From assembly GCF_000003815.2 (NCBI RefSeq), contig NC_049983.1:7357298-7380332 (forward strand): 23,035 bases of DNA, written 5' to 3'. A program made the position numbers and the translations under genes. Positions 1-10,529 of this stretch are shown one piece after another. The notes under the pieces were generated by a model. The model saw only the letters and a list, made by a program, of their open reading frames with translations, did no database searches and was not told the origin of the DNA. Position 1 is the first letter of the stretch. Each line of letters starts with the position of its first letter. The stretch comes from Branchiostoma floridae (Eukaryota; Chordata; Leptocardii; Amphioxiformes; Branchiostomatidae).

Positions 1-251
1 TCTTGACAGGTGGGACAAGTCGGGTTCAGTAGGGAGGTCTGAATCCTTCATCCTGGATTGAGATAGAATAGGGAAAATGAAGGTGTCATGCTGTGTGGAT
101 ATTCTTGAACATTAGAACCGTAATGTTTTCAGTAGTGTTTGGAAACAGGGACGGATAGAGCATTCAATCACAAGTGGTTGCAAAGCAGGGAAATGTTGTT
201 TATATCTACAAGCCCATCCCTTTCATGTAGCACCCTGACATTCTCATGCAG

Positions 252-478
252 GAAAAAATCTTATTAGAGTGATCGGGCTGGTGGCAACGGTAGCACCGGA
301 AAGTCGATGTTCCAGGGACGTTTTAAACGACTCAAGCTCAGATAATGGTCTGAAACGAGGTAATCTAAAGGGATTGTCCCATTTGGAGATGAATTGGGTA
401 CAATGGGGGCCTAACAAAGATGTCACCGGGTCAGCCATCCCACCCGATACTGTTGTCATTAGCGTTTCTTGTCGTTAA
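252..478 (+). CDS. Candidate terminal exon, unrecognised gene (weak)
   Basis: A splice-acceptor-like site (ttctcatgcag, 241-251) precedes an open frame in phase 2 that runs to a TAA at 476-478. The frame contains GLVATVAPESRCSRDVL and later HLEMNWVQWGPNKDVTG. I do not recognise the protein. The last dozen codons and the stop lie inside the dispersed repeat that begins at 441. If the exon is real, its end has been supplied by a repeat insertion. The opposite strand is also open over 244-459, which weakens the case. No upstream exon falls in the 251 bases before it, where I see nothing else. Confidence 0.22.
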
Positions 479-668
479 AAATGGGAAATCATTAGGCGAT
501 AGTATCGGGTATAGATTACGATCCAGTGTTCCAGATCGCTGTCATTAGCGAAGCTTGTCGGTGGTAGACTAATGTCAGTAATGAAACGCTGTGACGCGCA
601 TTGCGTGATGGGAGTCGAGCAGACCAGCTGATCAGCATGAACAAAATGGCGGCCCCCTTTTTGTAGCG
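441..668 (+). repeat. Dispersed/inverted repeat, left copy
   Basis: Bases 441-634 equal the reverse complement of 17782-17975 with no mismatch by eye (194 bp). Similarity continues, with a 6-base scrambled patch and a short length difference, to about 668. The outer end at 441 is sharp: flanking sequences share nothing. The repeat holds an internal hairpin (CCCGATACT at 443-451 and AGTATCGGG at 501-509) and two copies of a TGTCATTAGCG...CTTGTCG motif at about 452-473 and 540-560. It is more CpG-rich than its surroundings. No target-site duplication is seen. It is either a mobile-element copy or a terminal repeat of a much larger unit. Confidence 0.85.
643..653 (+). promoter_or_regulatory. YY1-type motif inside the repeat
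   Basis: AAAATGGCGGC matches the known YY1 consensus AANATGGCGGC exactly. It recurs in the right-hand copy of the repeat on the other strand. YY1 sites are known to direct transcription of some retroelements. Function here is an inference from the motif alone. Confidence 0.3.
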
Positions 669-669
669 A

Positions 670-820
670 TGGCCCGGTATCCAGCCGTATATAGCTCCCG
701 GGTCTCTACTGTTCTCTCCGTATCAATATTAGCTCCCGAGCACTGTCCCGAGTCTCCTCTGTTCTCTCCGCAAATGACAGACGAGTCTTGGGAGCTACAA
801 TATGGCTGGATACCAGGCAA
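670..820. mobile_element. MITE-like element, TIR family tagcctggtat
   Basis: The left end reads ggcccggtatccagccgta and the right end reads tatggctggataccaggc, giving imperfect terminal inverted repeats of about 28 bp that continue into agctccc / gggagct. Inside is a motif like ctgttctctccgcaaat that recurs in the fragment at 4691-4769. No coding capacity is present, and I could not find a clean target duplication. It adjoins the inner edge of the dispersed repeat. Confidence 0.65.
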
Positions 821-967
821 GATGACTAAGCCTTATGTACGATGTAAAAATCAAGTACGCGTACGTAACGTTTATATATATTTTCAAAAGATTATAGCAT
901 TCGCGATGATAGCACCACATTGATACTGATAGGAGTTTTGATAGTTGCTTGTGGTACGAGGTTATAT

Positions 968-988
968 GATGTGAATATTATTCACATC
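968..988. repeat. Perfect short hairpin
   Basis: GATGTGAAT, loop ATT, ATTCACATC: a perfect 9-bp stem with a 3-base loop. It stands alone between the MITE at 670 and the gap at 1207. The 821-1206 stretch otherwise holds only a possible retroelement tail and a donor-like ctaggtgagt at about 1066-1075, which lacks a supporting open exon. Confidence 0.5.
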
Positions 989-1071
989 GGTAACCGCAAA
1001 ATCTCGGCGTGCAATTACGGCTGCCATCATGTCAACGCTCCCGATGACCCTGCCCTACAGGTGCACCTAGG

Positions 1072-1110
1072 TGAGTTTCAGTTTCAGTTTATTTATTTTG
1101 CCAGGAATAC
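1072..1110 (-). repeat. Possible retroelement 3' tail (AAACTG repeats)
   Basis: On the minus strand the sequence reads ggcaaaataaataaactgaa followed by further actgaa repeats. An A-rich stretch ending in short tandem hexamers is typical of non-LTR retroelement 3' ends. No body of an element can be followed upstream because of divergence and the nearby gap. Confidence 0.25.
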
Positions 1111-1206
1111 ATCTAACGTATAAGTTATTATATTAAACGTTTACATCATCACCACAATTACATTATGCACAGTGTGGCTTTGTCTCTAGAACTGAACTCT
1201 TGTTTC

Positions 1207-1512
1207 NNNNNNNNNNNNNNNNNNNNNNNNNNNNNNNNNNNNNNNNNNNNNNNNNNNNNNNNNNNNNNNNNNNNNNNNNNNNNNNNNNNNNNNNNNNNNN
1301 NNNNNNNNNNNNNNNNNNNNNNNNNNNNNNNNNNNNNNNNNNNNNNNNNNNNNNNNNNNNNNNNNNNNNNNNNNNNNNNNNNNNNNNNNNNNNNNNNNNN
1401 NNNNNNNNNNNNNNNNNNNNNNNNNNNNNNNNNNNNNNNNNNNNNNNNNNNNNNNNNNNNNNNNNNNNNNNNNNNNNNNNNNNNNNNNNNNNNNNNNNNN
1501 NNNNNNNNNNNN
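1207..1512. other. Assembly gap (306 N)
   Basis: Run of N; content unknown. Open frames crossing it have no support. Confidence 0.99.
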
Positions 1513-1642
1513 GTCGAGAATTTGACAAGATCTATTATTAGTCTACATGAACAAACTGAAAGATAATATCACCTACAATTTACAATTATGCAGAATTTCT
1601 GTATTTCTAATTTGTTTACCTGCTCCTAACCTGTAAATGCAG

Positions 1643-1728
1643 AAATGTTTGCGGTGGATTTATGTTCGCGGTTTTCGCGTTGGCTACTTAACCAAACCGC
1701 AAATTCAAACCCACCGCAAACATTTTTC
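1643..1728. mobile_element. Palindromic foldback element (about 86 bp)
   Basis: The left arm aaatgtttgcggtgg (from 1644) pairs with ccaccgcaaacattt ending near 1725. Pairing continues through ttatgttcgcggttt / aaaccgcaaattcaaa with mismatches. The whole unit is a long imperfect hairpin without coding capacity. Similar tttgcggtgg...ccaccgcaaa foldbacks are widespread in aquatic invertebrates, a general recollection that I could not check here. No clean target duplication is visible. Confidence 0.6.
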
Positions 1729-1741
1729 CATGGCACGTGCT

Positions 1742-2697
1742 ACGGTGAAGTGGAATCAGGCGAACCCTGGGAACAGCACTAATTGATAGGAAGTACTTCC
1801 TACTGTGATCATCCCAGCAGCTAGAGGGGTGAATTGACCCCTATTACAAATGTAATACATAAACTAATAAAAATCCCAGACTGTCTACACGCTCGAAACA
1901 AGATTAGCATAAAATACTGGTCAAAAATTCAAATATTTTTCTCTACATGGTTTTCAAGGAAACACTATCAAACCCTGCAGAATGGTCCAGGTAGTTGTAA
2001 CAAAGTTACATAATCGAGGTCCTTATAACAGCAACTCTCAAATTTTGGGAAACCAACCTTGTGTTCAACTTTCAACTCTGCTCTGTCAACTTTGTATCAA
2101 AGTGTCTTTTTGTATCTACAACACATGACTGCAACTTGAAAATCTTCATTATAACTAAGTCCCACTGTACCAGAGTAAGAGAAGCCAGCATTTTCATTAC
2201 TTTATATTCTGGGTTAGGTAAAGCTTTATGTATAATCATACTTCAATATATGTAGTACCCTTATATCAAAATTGAATTGAAAATAAACTTGTGTTGGTCA
2301 GCTGTCTCGGTCATCCTTCCCTGATGTGAACTCCACCAGAGTCAACAGAGGACTGAGCTCTGGTAGTTTACGTTAGCCGAATTCTTTGGGTGGTTTTATA
2401 GTACAGGGTTGGTCTTTAAAACCACAGCGAAATGTCCTTTTCACTGCTAGTAGTGCTACCATGAAATTAAATCCCAGCGAACTTAAAAGCATTTTCAAAT
2501 CATACTATAACTTATAGGTTGACAACCGTTGTGTGTGCAGGGAAACTTTGTAGTTTAATGATCACCAGTGCAGGTATTCAGGAAAAACAGTGATCCCAAA
2601 TACATTATTATTATTATGATTCGGGTACTTTAGTATATTATAAGCACGATGTCAGGAACACATTTAGAGTCAATCTCAATTGCATCTCCATCTCTCT
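1742..2697. other. No supported feature
   Basis: AT-rich sequence without convincing exons on either strand. A short open stretch at about 2301-2361 between a weak acceptor and a gtagtt donor was considered and set aside. There is no repeat structure beyond short T and A runs. Confidence 0.6.
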
Positions 2698-2813
2698 AGA
2701 CCAGGTACCATTAGTGCCTTACACTCATTGCTGAAAAAAATCAACTTTTTGCAGGGCAACGAGTGTAAGGACGCCAGTTAAGTAATAAGGGCAAGGTATG
2801 GTGCCCAGGCTGT
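2698..2813. mobile_element. Divergent MITE of the tagcctggtacc family
   Basis: The left end tagaccaggtaccat pairs imperfectly with the right end ggtatggtgcccaggct. Inside, ccttacactcattgc and gcaacgagtgtaagg form a second, nearly perfect inverted pair. The internal ccttacactcg motif is shared with the element at 14446-14536, so the two belong to one family. No target duplication was found, and it looks old. The following stretch to the gap at 3337 shows nothing I can support. Confidence 0.5.
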
Positions 2814-3336
2814 AATTACCATCCCGCTTCCACAAAAAATTCAATGACGGCTGAGCGGGAAGGTGGAGAATGTTGGGAAGCAAATAAAGCTGACACTCTT
2901 GTGTGCTGTATTTTCCCACTAATAAAGATGTCTACTAGCAATATTTGCCCCTTGAAATACAGAGGAAGTATACGTAGCATATAATAATTTCATAATATAT
3001 GGTGGATTTGGTGAAAATTGATCCTTGATTGTAAAATTCTAGCTCATACTGAATCAAAATGGAAATTAAACTAAATTTTATGTGTTGTCAACCTTCATGT
3101 ATCAAGTATTTTAGCATAATCAAGACCCCCATGTAGAACCTCTTTTAATAATATTGGTGCTGTCAGTTTCAAACTTCAGATTATTGTCACACACATGTAC
3201 ATTGTCCCTTAGCTGAGCATAAACATTTTAGTACACATGGCACACACATTCCACACATTTATTACACCTTTATAATGCAGGGTTGAACAAGTCTACTTGC
3301 AATTAATTATATACAATTAGGTACAAATATCAAAAT

Positions 3337-3958
3337 NNNNNNNNNNNNNNNNNNNNNNNNNNNNNNNNNNNNNNNNNNNNNNNNNNNNNNNNNNNNNNNN
3401 NNNNNNNNNNNNNNNNNNNNNNNNNNNNNNNNNNNNNNNNNNNNNNNNNNNNNNNNNNNNNNNNNNNNNNNNNNNNNNNNNNNNNNNNNNNNNNNNNNNN
3501 NNNNNNNNNNNNNNNNNNNNNNNNNNNNNNNNNNNNNNNNNNNNNNNNNNNNNNNNNNNNNNNNNNNNNNNNNNNNNNNNNNNNNNNNNNNNNNNNNNNN
3601 NNNNNNNNNNNNNNNNNNNNNNNNNNNNNNNNNNNNNNNNNNNNNNNNNNNNNNNNNNNNNNNNNNNNNNNNNNNNNNNNNNNNNNNNNNNNNNNNNNNN
3701 NNNNNNNNNNNNNNNNNNNNNNNNNNNNNNNNNNNNNNNNNNNNNNNNNNNNNNNNNNNNNNNNNNNNNNNNNNNNNNNNNNNNNNNNNNNNNNNNNNNN
3801 NNNNNNNNNNNNNNNNNNNNNNNNNNNNNNNNNNNNNNNNNNNNNNNNNNNNNNNNNNNNNNNNNNNNNNNNNNNNNNNNNNNNNNNNNNNNNNNNNNNN
3901 NNNNNNNNNNNNNNNNNNNNNNNNNNNNNNNNNNNNNNNNNNNNNNNNNNNNNNNNNN
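3337..3958. other. Assembly gap (622 N)
   Basis: Run of N. A 13-base segment, tctgttacagttc, just after the gap (3962-3974) recurs 80 bases later (4042-4054). A tandem repeat may therefore have caused the gap. Confidence 0.99.
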
Positions 3959-4051
3959 GTTTCTGTTACAGTTCTGCACACACACATAGATACGCCTTCC
4001 TTGTCCTGGCTTAAACTTTTCTGAGGCAACAGTCCTGTGTCTCTGTTACAG

Positions 4052-4234
4052 TTCATTCATTCATTCATTCATTCGTTCCTTCGTTCATTCATTCATTCAT
4101 TCATTCATTCATTCATTCATTCATTCATTCATTCATTCATTCATTCATTCATTCATTCATTCATTCATTCATTCATTCATTCATTCATTCATTCATTCAT
4201 TCATTCATTCATTCATTCATTTATTCATTCATTC
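4052..4234. repeat. CATT tetranucleotide microsatellite
   Basis: About 45 copies of the four-base unit, with interruptions near 4074-4086 (gttccttcgtt) and 4221 (tttatt). One frame reads as repeated FIHS residues with no start context or homology, so it is not treated as a gene. Confidence 0.97.
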
Positions 4235-4353
4235 ACACAACACAACAAATGGCGATAGATATGTTGACCCTCCCCTCAAAAGTTGCCTTCATTTAATAGA
4301 TTTATTGAACCTATAACCAAAAGGAGAAATGCTCTGCTGATTTTATTGTGGTA

Positions 4354-4491
4354 NNNNNNNNNNNNNNNNNNNNNNNNNNNNNNNNNNNNNNNNNNNNNNN
4401 NNNNNNNNNNNNNNNNNNNNNNNNNNNNNNNNNNNNNNNNNNNNNNNNNNNNNNNNNNNNNNNNNNNNNNNNNNNNNNNNNNNNNNNNNNN
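4354..4491. other. Assembly gap (138 N)
   Basis: Run of N; open frames across it are meaningless. Confidence 0.99.
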
Positions 4492-4690
4492 TTTCTCCAT
4501 CCCCTTCAGTATAGCTTGAGACAAGTGAAAAAATTGCAAATCGGCGGGCTGCAAAATGGTCCATTCTGAACCACCCCAGTTAAACTAGAGTAATAGTCAC
4601 TTAAGTATACTGTTAACCATTATTCTTATGCCATTTTTGTCACTTGCAATTAGCCCTCAGGCAAGAATTTGCAATGAAACTTATATATTA

Positions 4691-4769
4691 TAGCCTGGTA
4701 CTTGTATCCAGCTGTATTATAGCTCCCGAGTCTCTTTTGTCCTCTTCGCAAATATAAGATACCAGACTA
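4691..4769. mobile_element. Internally deleted MITE copy
   Basis: It starts tagcctggtacttgtatcca, continues with tatagctcccgagtctc and cttcgcaaat, and ends near ataccaga. These blocks match the left half and inner motif of the element at 670-820, so this is a shorter or truncated family member. No target duplication was seen. Confidence 0.5.
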
Positions 4770-4883
4770 TCTATATTAAAAGTGGTTAAACCGGTACAAA
4801 ACCAAAAACAGGAAGTAGAATACTCCACCAAACAGATTTCTTTGTAGCAAAATGGACCATTGCCCATTCGCAACACAAACAAT

Positions 4884-4962
4884 TAGGTCCAGGTTTAGGT
4901 CTGGACCTGGACCTGATCCTCTCACCTGGACCGTACCTGGACCTGAATTTTCTGTACCGGTT
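4884..4962. repeat. GGTCC/GGACC-rich dispersed repeat, copy 1
   Basis: Repeated ggtccagg, ggtctgg, ggacctgg and ggaccgtacctgg blocks in both orientations. Related stretches lie at 10751-10797, 13631-13690, 14247-14335 and around 15316-15342. Its minus-strand frame is Gly/Pro-rich by composition and is not believed to be a gene. Confidence 0.5.
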
Positions 4963-4967
4963 CCCAT

Positions 4968-6654
4968 CGTTACTACATGCTAACAGTACCTAGTCTCTAC
5001 CAGACTGACGATGCTGGTTATATTACTATTAATAGGGAGAATAATTTACCAGGGAAGTTTTACTACCAAAGGAGTTTGCAGACCTTAATAGCCTGAACTG
5101 ATTCCCCTTGCTGATCTCCCTGATCTTTTGCTTAATTCTACTATCCCTGTTTCCCATAAGAAGGCCTGGTGGAGGCTAAAAAGAACCCCTTGCCAGTATT
5201 TGTGTTGCATAATTTAACCACTATCTAGCACAATTAACACCATTGTTTTGAATATCACCCATTCACATAGTGAATCAGATCCAAACCGGAAACTTAACCT
5301 CTGGACCAAACACCTATCCTTGGCCCAATATCGGCAAAATATTAAATGTAGGGACTTGACGTGCATGCCACGGTATATATTATCTTGACCGATAAACTTT
5401 GTAATGCCTGTACTGACTGCTGTCTGTGTTGAAGTTATACTTCTTTATGTTTATTAAGCTGTGTACCTAGTATCTTCACCCGAGACCTTTGGAAAAAATT
5501 TTTTTTTTACCTGTCCAATTTTTTTCTGAAAAAATCCTAGAAGCAAAACATAGATTTGTAGATAAATAATTGCCCTTTGTGGATATGGTCAAATCATTTA
5601 CAAGTGCATCATGATACATTAATCTTTCTAAAAGTTGGAATCAGTAAGATACTAGAGATACTTGAATCAGTATCTCATTGTATTAGAAGGCCTAGGGAAA
5701 AAATGGTGTGTGTCCTGTTTCCCTACCTATCCTAGAAAAACCTGCCAACCCTAGACTTTTTTTGAATGGGCAGTGGAGGCACATAGTTTCCATTTTTTTT
5801 ATTCCACCTGCTTCCCATTGAAGTAAAAACACTGCTTGTCCTGTACTAGTACATGTATAATGAAGGATAAATGTAATATCAATCATATGGTATGCACAAA
5901 ATTAAAGTTTGGCATTGAAAGACAAGTGCCCTCATGCAATTCAGTTTACTTTGTTCAACTCTGTATTGTAATATGTCACACTAGTTTTGACCAGCCTAAG
6001 AAGACACTACCTACCAATCCTAATTTTTTCAGGACTGAATCAGGAAACAAAACATTTTCCCTAGGCCTAAGAAAAAGCAAGGCTTGAAGCAATTTACTAC
6101 CAGTACTAGTACTATAGCTAGGTTAAACCTGTCTTTCTGTGATTAAACAATAAGTAAAGAAATACAGGGTGTTGAGCTACATTAAGAATTATGTCCCTTT
6201 TGTGCTATGTCTTTTAGCAGTTAACATACATTTTGTTCCAAACAGCTAAAGACAGTTATACTTTAATAAGCATTTTTGTGATGATTATGTGTGTTAACAC
6301 ATTACATTTAAACTAATAACTTAGATTTTACACAAATAATGAATTAAATATTTATTCAATGTTTTTGAAATGTTGGCCACTCTCACATTCTGTAGTACAT
6401 ATGTATTATGCACAAAACTTAAGACCTAGTAGTCATTTAACACACTGCAATAAGAGTGAAAATTGTGATGTTATTTCCTATGAAGAGCTTAAGCAGCATG
6501 TTTAAAGTTATATCTACTAACATCCATTTTGGCTGCTGTCTAAGCTTAGAATTCAGGTCTTTGACATTATTACTTGACCCATTGAATGATCATTTTGATA
6601 TTAATTTCACCTGTATGTTTAAAAAGGGCCGAAATTCTTATCTTTATATCACAG
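4968..6654. other. No supported feature
   Basis: About 1.7 kb of AT-rich sequence with homopolymer T and A runs (about 5494-5535 and 5756-5800). No exon with matched splice sites, no RNA gene and no clear repeat ends. If the exon at 6655 is real, this is likely its upstream intron. Confidence 0.5.
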
Positions 6655-6838
6655 GTACCAGACTCAACACATGGCCGAACTGTTGATGCATATGAGGATT
6701 AAGCAGACCCACCTGGACCAGTCTGCTTGCCTTTGGGACAAAGCGCGATATGGAATACCCTGTGTTGTACTCTATTTATATCATGCCAACCTGAGCAAAC
6801 TCAAGTTTATTGCTAGAAAGGACAAGAAGCTCAGATAA
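6655..6838 (+). CDS. Candidate terminal exon of an unrecognised plus-strand gene
   Basis: An acceptor (ttatctttatatcacag, ending at 6654) leads into a 60-codon open frame in phase 1, ending in TAA at 6836-6838. The frame includes MAELLMHMRIKQTHLDQSA and later ARYGIPCVVLYLYHA, ending LKFIARKDKKLR. The first half is enriched in C or G at third positions, unlike the AT-rich flanks. I do not recognise a family. A second frame reads VPDSTHGRTVDAYED before a stop and cannot be excluded. Upstream exons are not evident in the window. The AATAAA at 7901 suits this gene. Confidence 0.4.
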
Positions 6839-7019
6839 TCATGCAGCAGCGGATTACCCGTTTCTACATGGATTAATTATTCAGTAACACCAACCAAGTC
6901 CTATTTTTTTTTAATGCAGTGAGGTTTAAACAAATTTGTCTCATCATGCTCATCGGTCCCTTGACCGGGGGTGGTTGTGGGGGCGCTTTGCTACTGAGGA
7001 AATGAACAATGAGTCTGTT

Positions 7020-7119
7020 NNNNNNNNNNNNNNNNNNNNNNNNNNNNNNNNNNNNNNNNNNNNNNNNNNNNNNNNNNNNNNNNNNNNNNNNNNNNNNNNN
7101 NNNNNNNNNNNNNNNNNNN
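7020..7119. other. Assembly gap (100 N)
   Basis: Exactly 100 N, the usual placeholder for a gap of unknown length. Confidence 0.98.
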
Positions 7120-7900
7120 TTATAATGGCTGTAACTCAGATTCAGATTCTTTAAAAATCAGGTCTCTTTGGATTGAAGATGTAGTTCTAGTAGAGTACAA
7201 TACAGGTTGTATCTGTTTTGCGTGTTAATTACAATACAACTAACTTGTATTATACATTCCATGATGATGCAGAGAACTTTCTAATGTTCTGTGTTGTTAG
7301 ATATTCCATGTAACAGCCTTTGCATGTAAGGTAGCTATGGGGAAGGATGGGTTAGTTGTTTGTTTCAGATGCTCGTCCAAAAATGTTTAGGTATATGGGC
7401 AATTGCTGATGACTTTCAAAACACCAAAACACAGCATTGGAGCTATTGAGCTTAAACTGTACATTTGTACATGTATGAGGTCACTGTCAATGTCAGATAC
7501 ATGTGATGAGACCTAATGCAAGTCTTGCTATGTAATCCTGACATAAGTCATGATGATGGGGAATAACAGGAATAGGAGTTGTTTTTATTTTGTATTAATA
7601 TGCTGGGTAATCTGGATATTTCCATATCAGTTTATTACATAAATGTGTGCGCCTGCTGAGAACTGTGCATTCAACTAAAAGCCCAGAAGTTGTATGTGAA
7701 TGAAGCTAACTTGGGATTGGGATTGGGTCATTATGATCTGTACAGTGGCATGGAAGATTTTTACAAAGTATCAGCTTTGTAAGTATTAGCTGTAAAGGGT
7801 TAGAAGATTTAGTGCAATACTGTATTTGTCCAAAATTAATCAGTAGTTTCTTATATGTATACAAATAGATAAGTGCAAACACAAAGGATTATGAATTTGC

Positions 7901-7906
7901 AATAAA
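7901..7906 (+). terminator. Poly(A) signal AATAAA
   Basis: AATAAA is followed within 25-50 bases by T/G-rich sequence (agtttttggtctgtctt), as expected of a cleavage region. It could end the plus-strand gene whose stop codon is at 6838. Confidence 0.4.
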
Positions 7907-8287
7907 GATTATTACTATATCTAGTTGCATGTAAAAGTTTTTGGTCTGTCTTATCCATGTGTGGGACCCTATTTTGTCAAGCTTTATTTCATTGTAGTCA
8001 AGTCATCACGAAATGAATAGTGGACTTTGAAAAAGCAACATCTGCTCCATGAGTCCATAATTTTAGGACAGGTAAGCAGCCATGATCAAGATTCCTTAGT
8101 AAAGGAGGAAATAGGTGTTTTTGTTTTGACTTATCATAGTTATGTTAGGTTATATACAGCACTCAAAGAAAGGCTACCATACTACCATATGCATAGTTTT
8201 GAAGTTGTCATGTTTTGGATAAGTGATACTGAATCTTCTAGCTGACATAGCAAATTACTTTCAGTAAGTATTGTTTGTGGTATCTCG

Positions 8288-8521
8288 CCTATAAAACAAA
8301 TATGCTTTCTTTCACGTTTGGCTGGCATATATTTGCATTATTATTGTTATATAAATTGATTTCATACCTGAGGTAATATTACGTTATTGAGATATCTATG
8401 ATTTAACATATCTCCGAACATTCATTAACTGCAAACGCCCAGAAACACTTTTAGTGGATACAACTGAAAGCTAAGGACTTCCATAGAAGATGATAACATC
8501 GATATCTGCGCCTTTGTTAGG
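8288..8521 (+). promoter_or_regulatory. Possible TATA box and first exon (weak)
   Basis: A TATA-like ctataaaac lies at about 8289-8297. About 225 bases on, a good donor (agggtaagtc, near 8518-8527) follows a short frame starting MITSISAPLL at 8490. No next exon could be matched, and the pieces are individually common. The rest of 7926-9022 shows no supported feature. Confidence 0.15.
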
Positions 8522-9022
8522 GTAAGTCAAGTATTTTTTTTAAAACATATTTGAGTGCACTGAAAAGACCTGAACAAATGAAATGTCACAATAAAACGTG
8601 CCGCGCCAGGGAAATTTCTGCAGTACCGCTGAATGTTGCTAGGTTATATACTGTCGCTTTTACATATTATTCGTATGTTTTTTGTAAATATATTTATCAA
8701 AACACACTCTGAAAGCTATTTGACAAATGGAACATCAACATACGAATGTTTGCTAGTTGTACAGAGCATCATTGATGGATACAAGCTTTTTAACTCGACA
8801 GAAGACATCAATAAGCGCCACGGTGTTATGCGGTATATCGAATGGTCAAAATGAACAAAGATTAATTGCCTATATCTTCAGTTGCATCAAAGGGAGACCA
8901 AAACTGCTATAGGCACATATAGATCAGATCAATAGCCTACCGTGGTGAAAATTTCGTCGACAAATACAGCTTCTTTTCCGTTTTATGAACGAAAACGCAC
9001 TTCGGTCATGTGGGGTTCAGAT

Positions 9023-10118
9023 TGAGCTAGAATTGTCTATGTCGAACATAACGGGCGGACAGCGCCCTCGCTTTACGCGAAAGTGGATCGTCTTGGTTTT
9101 TCATAGCTCGCCAAAAAAACGCCGGATTCCTTCCAAATTTGGTCGATATATCAATGAAATCTTACTTAGTTGCTGTATGAAGTCCCATGTAGTTATCTTA
9201 ATCGATTATTGAGTTTTGAACCTTTGAAGTTTGGAACATATCGGTCGGAGCGCGCTCTCACTTTGCGCAAAACTAGAACGCGTCTTGGTCTTTCGTATCC
9301 CTCCAAAGAAACGTCGGATTTCTTCCAAATTTGGTCGAAATTTCAATGCAATTTTACTTAGTTGCTGTATTAACTCCCATGTAATCATCTTAAATGATTA
9401 TTGAATTTTGAACTGTTGAATTTTAGAAACTGTGTAATCTATCCTTGCACAACTCATAGCACGGCGCTCATAGATAAAAGTTCACATTTCTCCTAATAAA
9501 TTGAGTGAAACTACTCACAAAGGAAGCGATGATACCACAAAAATATCATTAACAGAGTCATATGTCTATTTCACCATGTAGATCCCTTATTCCGCATAAT
9601 TTCTTGATGTCAGACTGACNNNNNNNNNNNNNNNNNNNNNNNNNNNNNNNNNNNNNNNNNNNNNNNNNNNNNNNNNNNNNNNNNNNNNNNNNNNNNNNNN
9701 NNNNNNNNNNNNNNNNNNNNNNNNNNNNNNNNNNNNNNNNNNNNNNNNNNNNNNNNNNNNNNNNNNNNNNNNNNNNNNNNNNNNNNNNNNNNNNNNNNNN
9801 NNNNNNNNNNNNNNNNNNNNNNNNNNNNNNNNNNNNNNNNNNNNNNNNNNNNNNNNNNNNNNNNNNNNNNNNNNNTGGATCGTCTTGGTTTTTCATATCT
9901 CGTCAAAAACGCCGGATTTCTTCCAAATTAAATTTGGTCGATATAGCACTGAAATCTTACTTAGTTGCTGTATGAAGTCCCATGTAGTTATCTTAATCGA
10001 TTATTGAGTTTTGAACCTTTGAAGTTTGGAACATAGCGGTCGGAGCGCGCTCTCACTTTGCGCAAAACTAGTACGGCTTGGTTTTTCATATCTCTCCAAG
10101 GAAACGGGTTTGAACTGT
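9023..10118. repeat. Tandem array, unit about 190-200 bp
   Basis: The anchor tcttgg falls at 9091, 9283, 9883 and (as gcttgg) 10076. The spacings are 192, 600 (three units, two anchors hidden in the gap) and 193. Shared unit blocks include cttccaaatttggtcgatat, ttacttagttgctgtat, cccatgtagttatctta and cggtcggagcgcgctctc. Unit identity is high but not perfect. The last unit degrades after about 10108. A block near the left flank (cgttttatgaacgaaaacgc, 8980-8999) resembles one on the right (about 10237-10256), so flanking sequence may also be duplicated. Confidence 0.85.
9620..9875. other. Assembly gap inside the tandem array (256 N)
   Basis: Run of N interrupting the array; the unit spacing suggests it hides array sequence. 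Confidence 0.99.
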
Positions 10119-10529
10119 TGTGTGGTCAAAGGAAAACAAGGGAAGATAAATGTACTAGGTATTTGCAAGCAGGATAACGGAAAACTTTTTAACAACAAAA
10201 TATACAAGTAGTATGTTTGGAATACCCCTCTCATTTCGTTTGATGAAGACAAACGCACTTCCGTACAGGTGTATGTGGTTCGTTTGGACGTGGGTTTCTG
10301 GCTGGAACGTGTAGGACTTCATGTTTCCTATTAGAATCAGATTTCTTAAATTTGGCTGAAATGTTGATAAATGCCTGTGAAGTCGTTATGTCAAATGCTA
10401 TGCTGAAATCATGGATCATTATCAAGTTACTTGTTGCTTGGTAATATCATTAGTGTCGAACACATTGGGCATTCACTATTCCCCACCTCCGCACGTTTTC
10501 CAAACACCATGTCTACAAAACACTACACT

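Larger units (their letters stand above)
6839..7925 (+). other. Probable 3' UTR of the 6655 exon
   Basis: AT-rich non-coding sequence from the stop codon to a poly(A) signal, interrupted by a 100-base gap of unknown true size (7020-7119). A pyrimidine-rich acceptor-like site (tattttttttttaatgcag style, ending 6919) lies within it, so alternative splicing is possible. The call depends on the exon being real. Confidence 0.3.

Noticed and set aside
2301-2361. Short exon candidate reading LSRSSFPDVNSTRVNRGL
   Set aside because: Acceptor lacks a pyrimidine tract and the donor is weak; 61 bases is too short to support alone.
3307-4056. Long minus-strand frames across the gap
   Set aside because: Almost entirely N; length reflects the gap, not coding.
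4037-4258. 73-residue plus-strand frame of repeated FIHS
   Set aside because: It is the CATT microsatellite read in one frame; no independent coding evidence.
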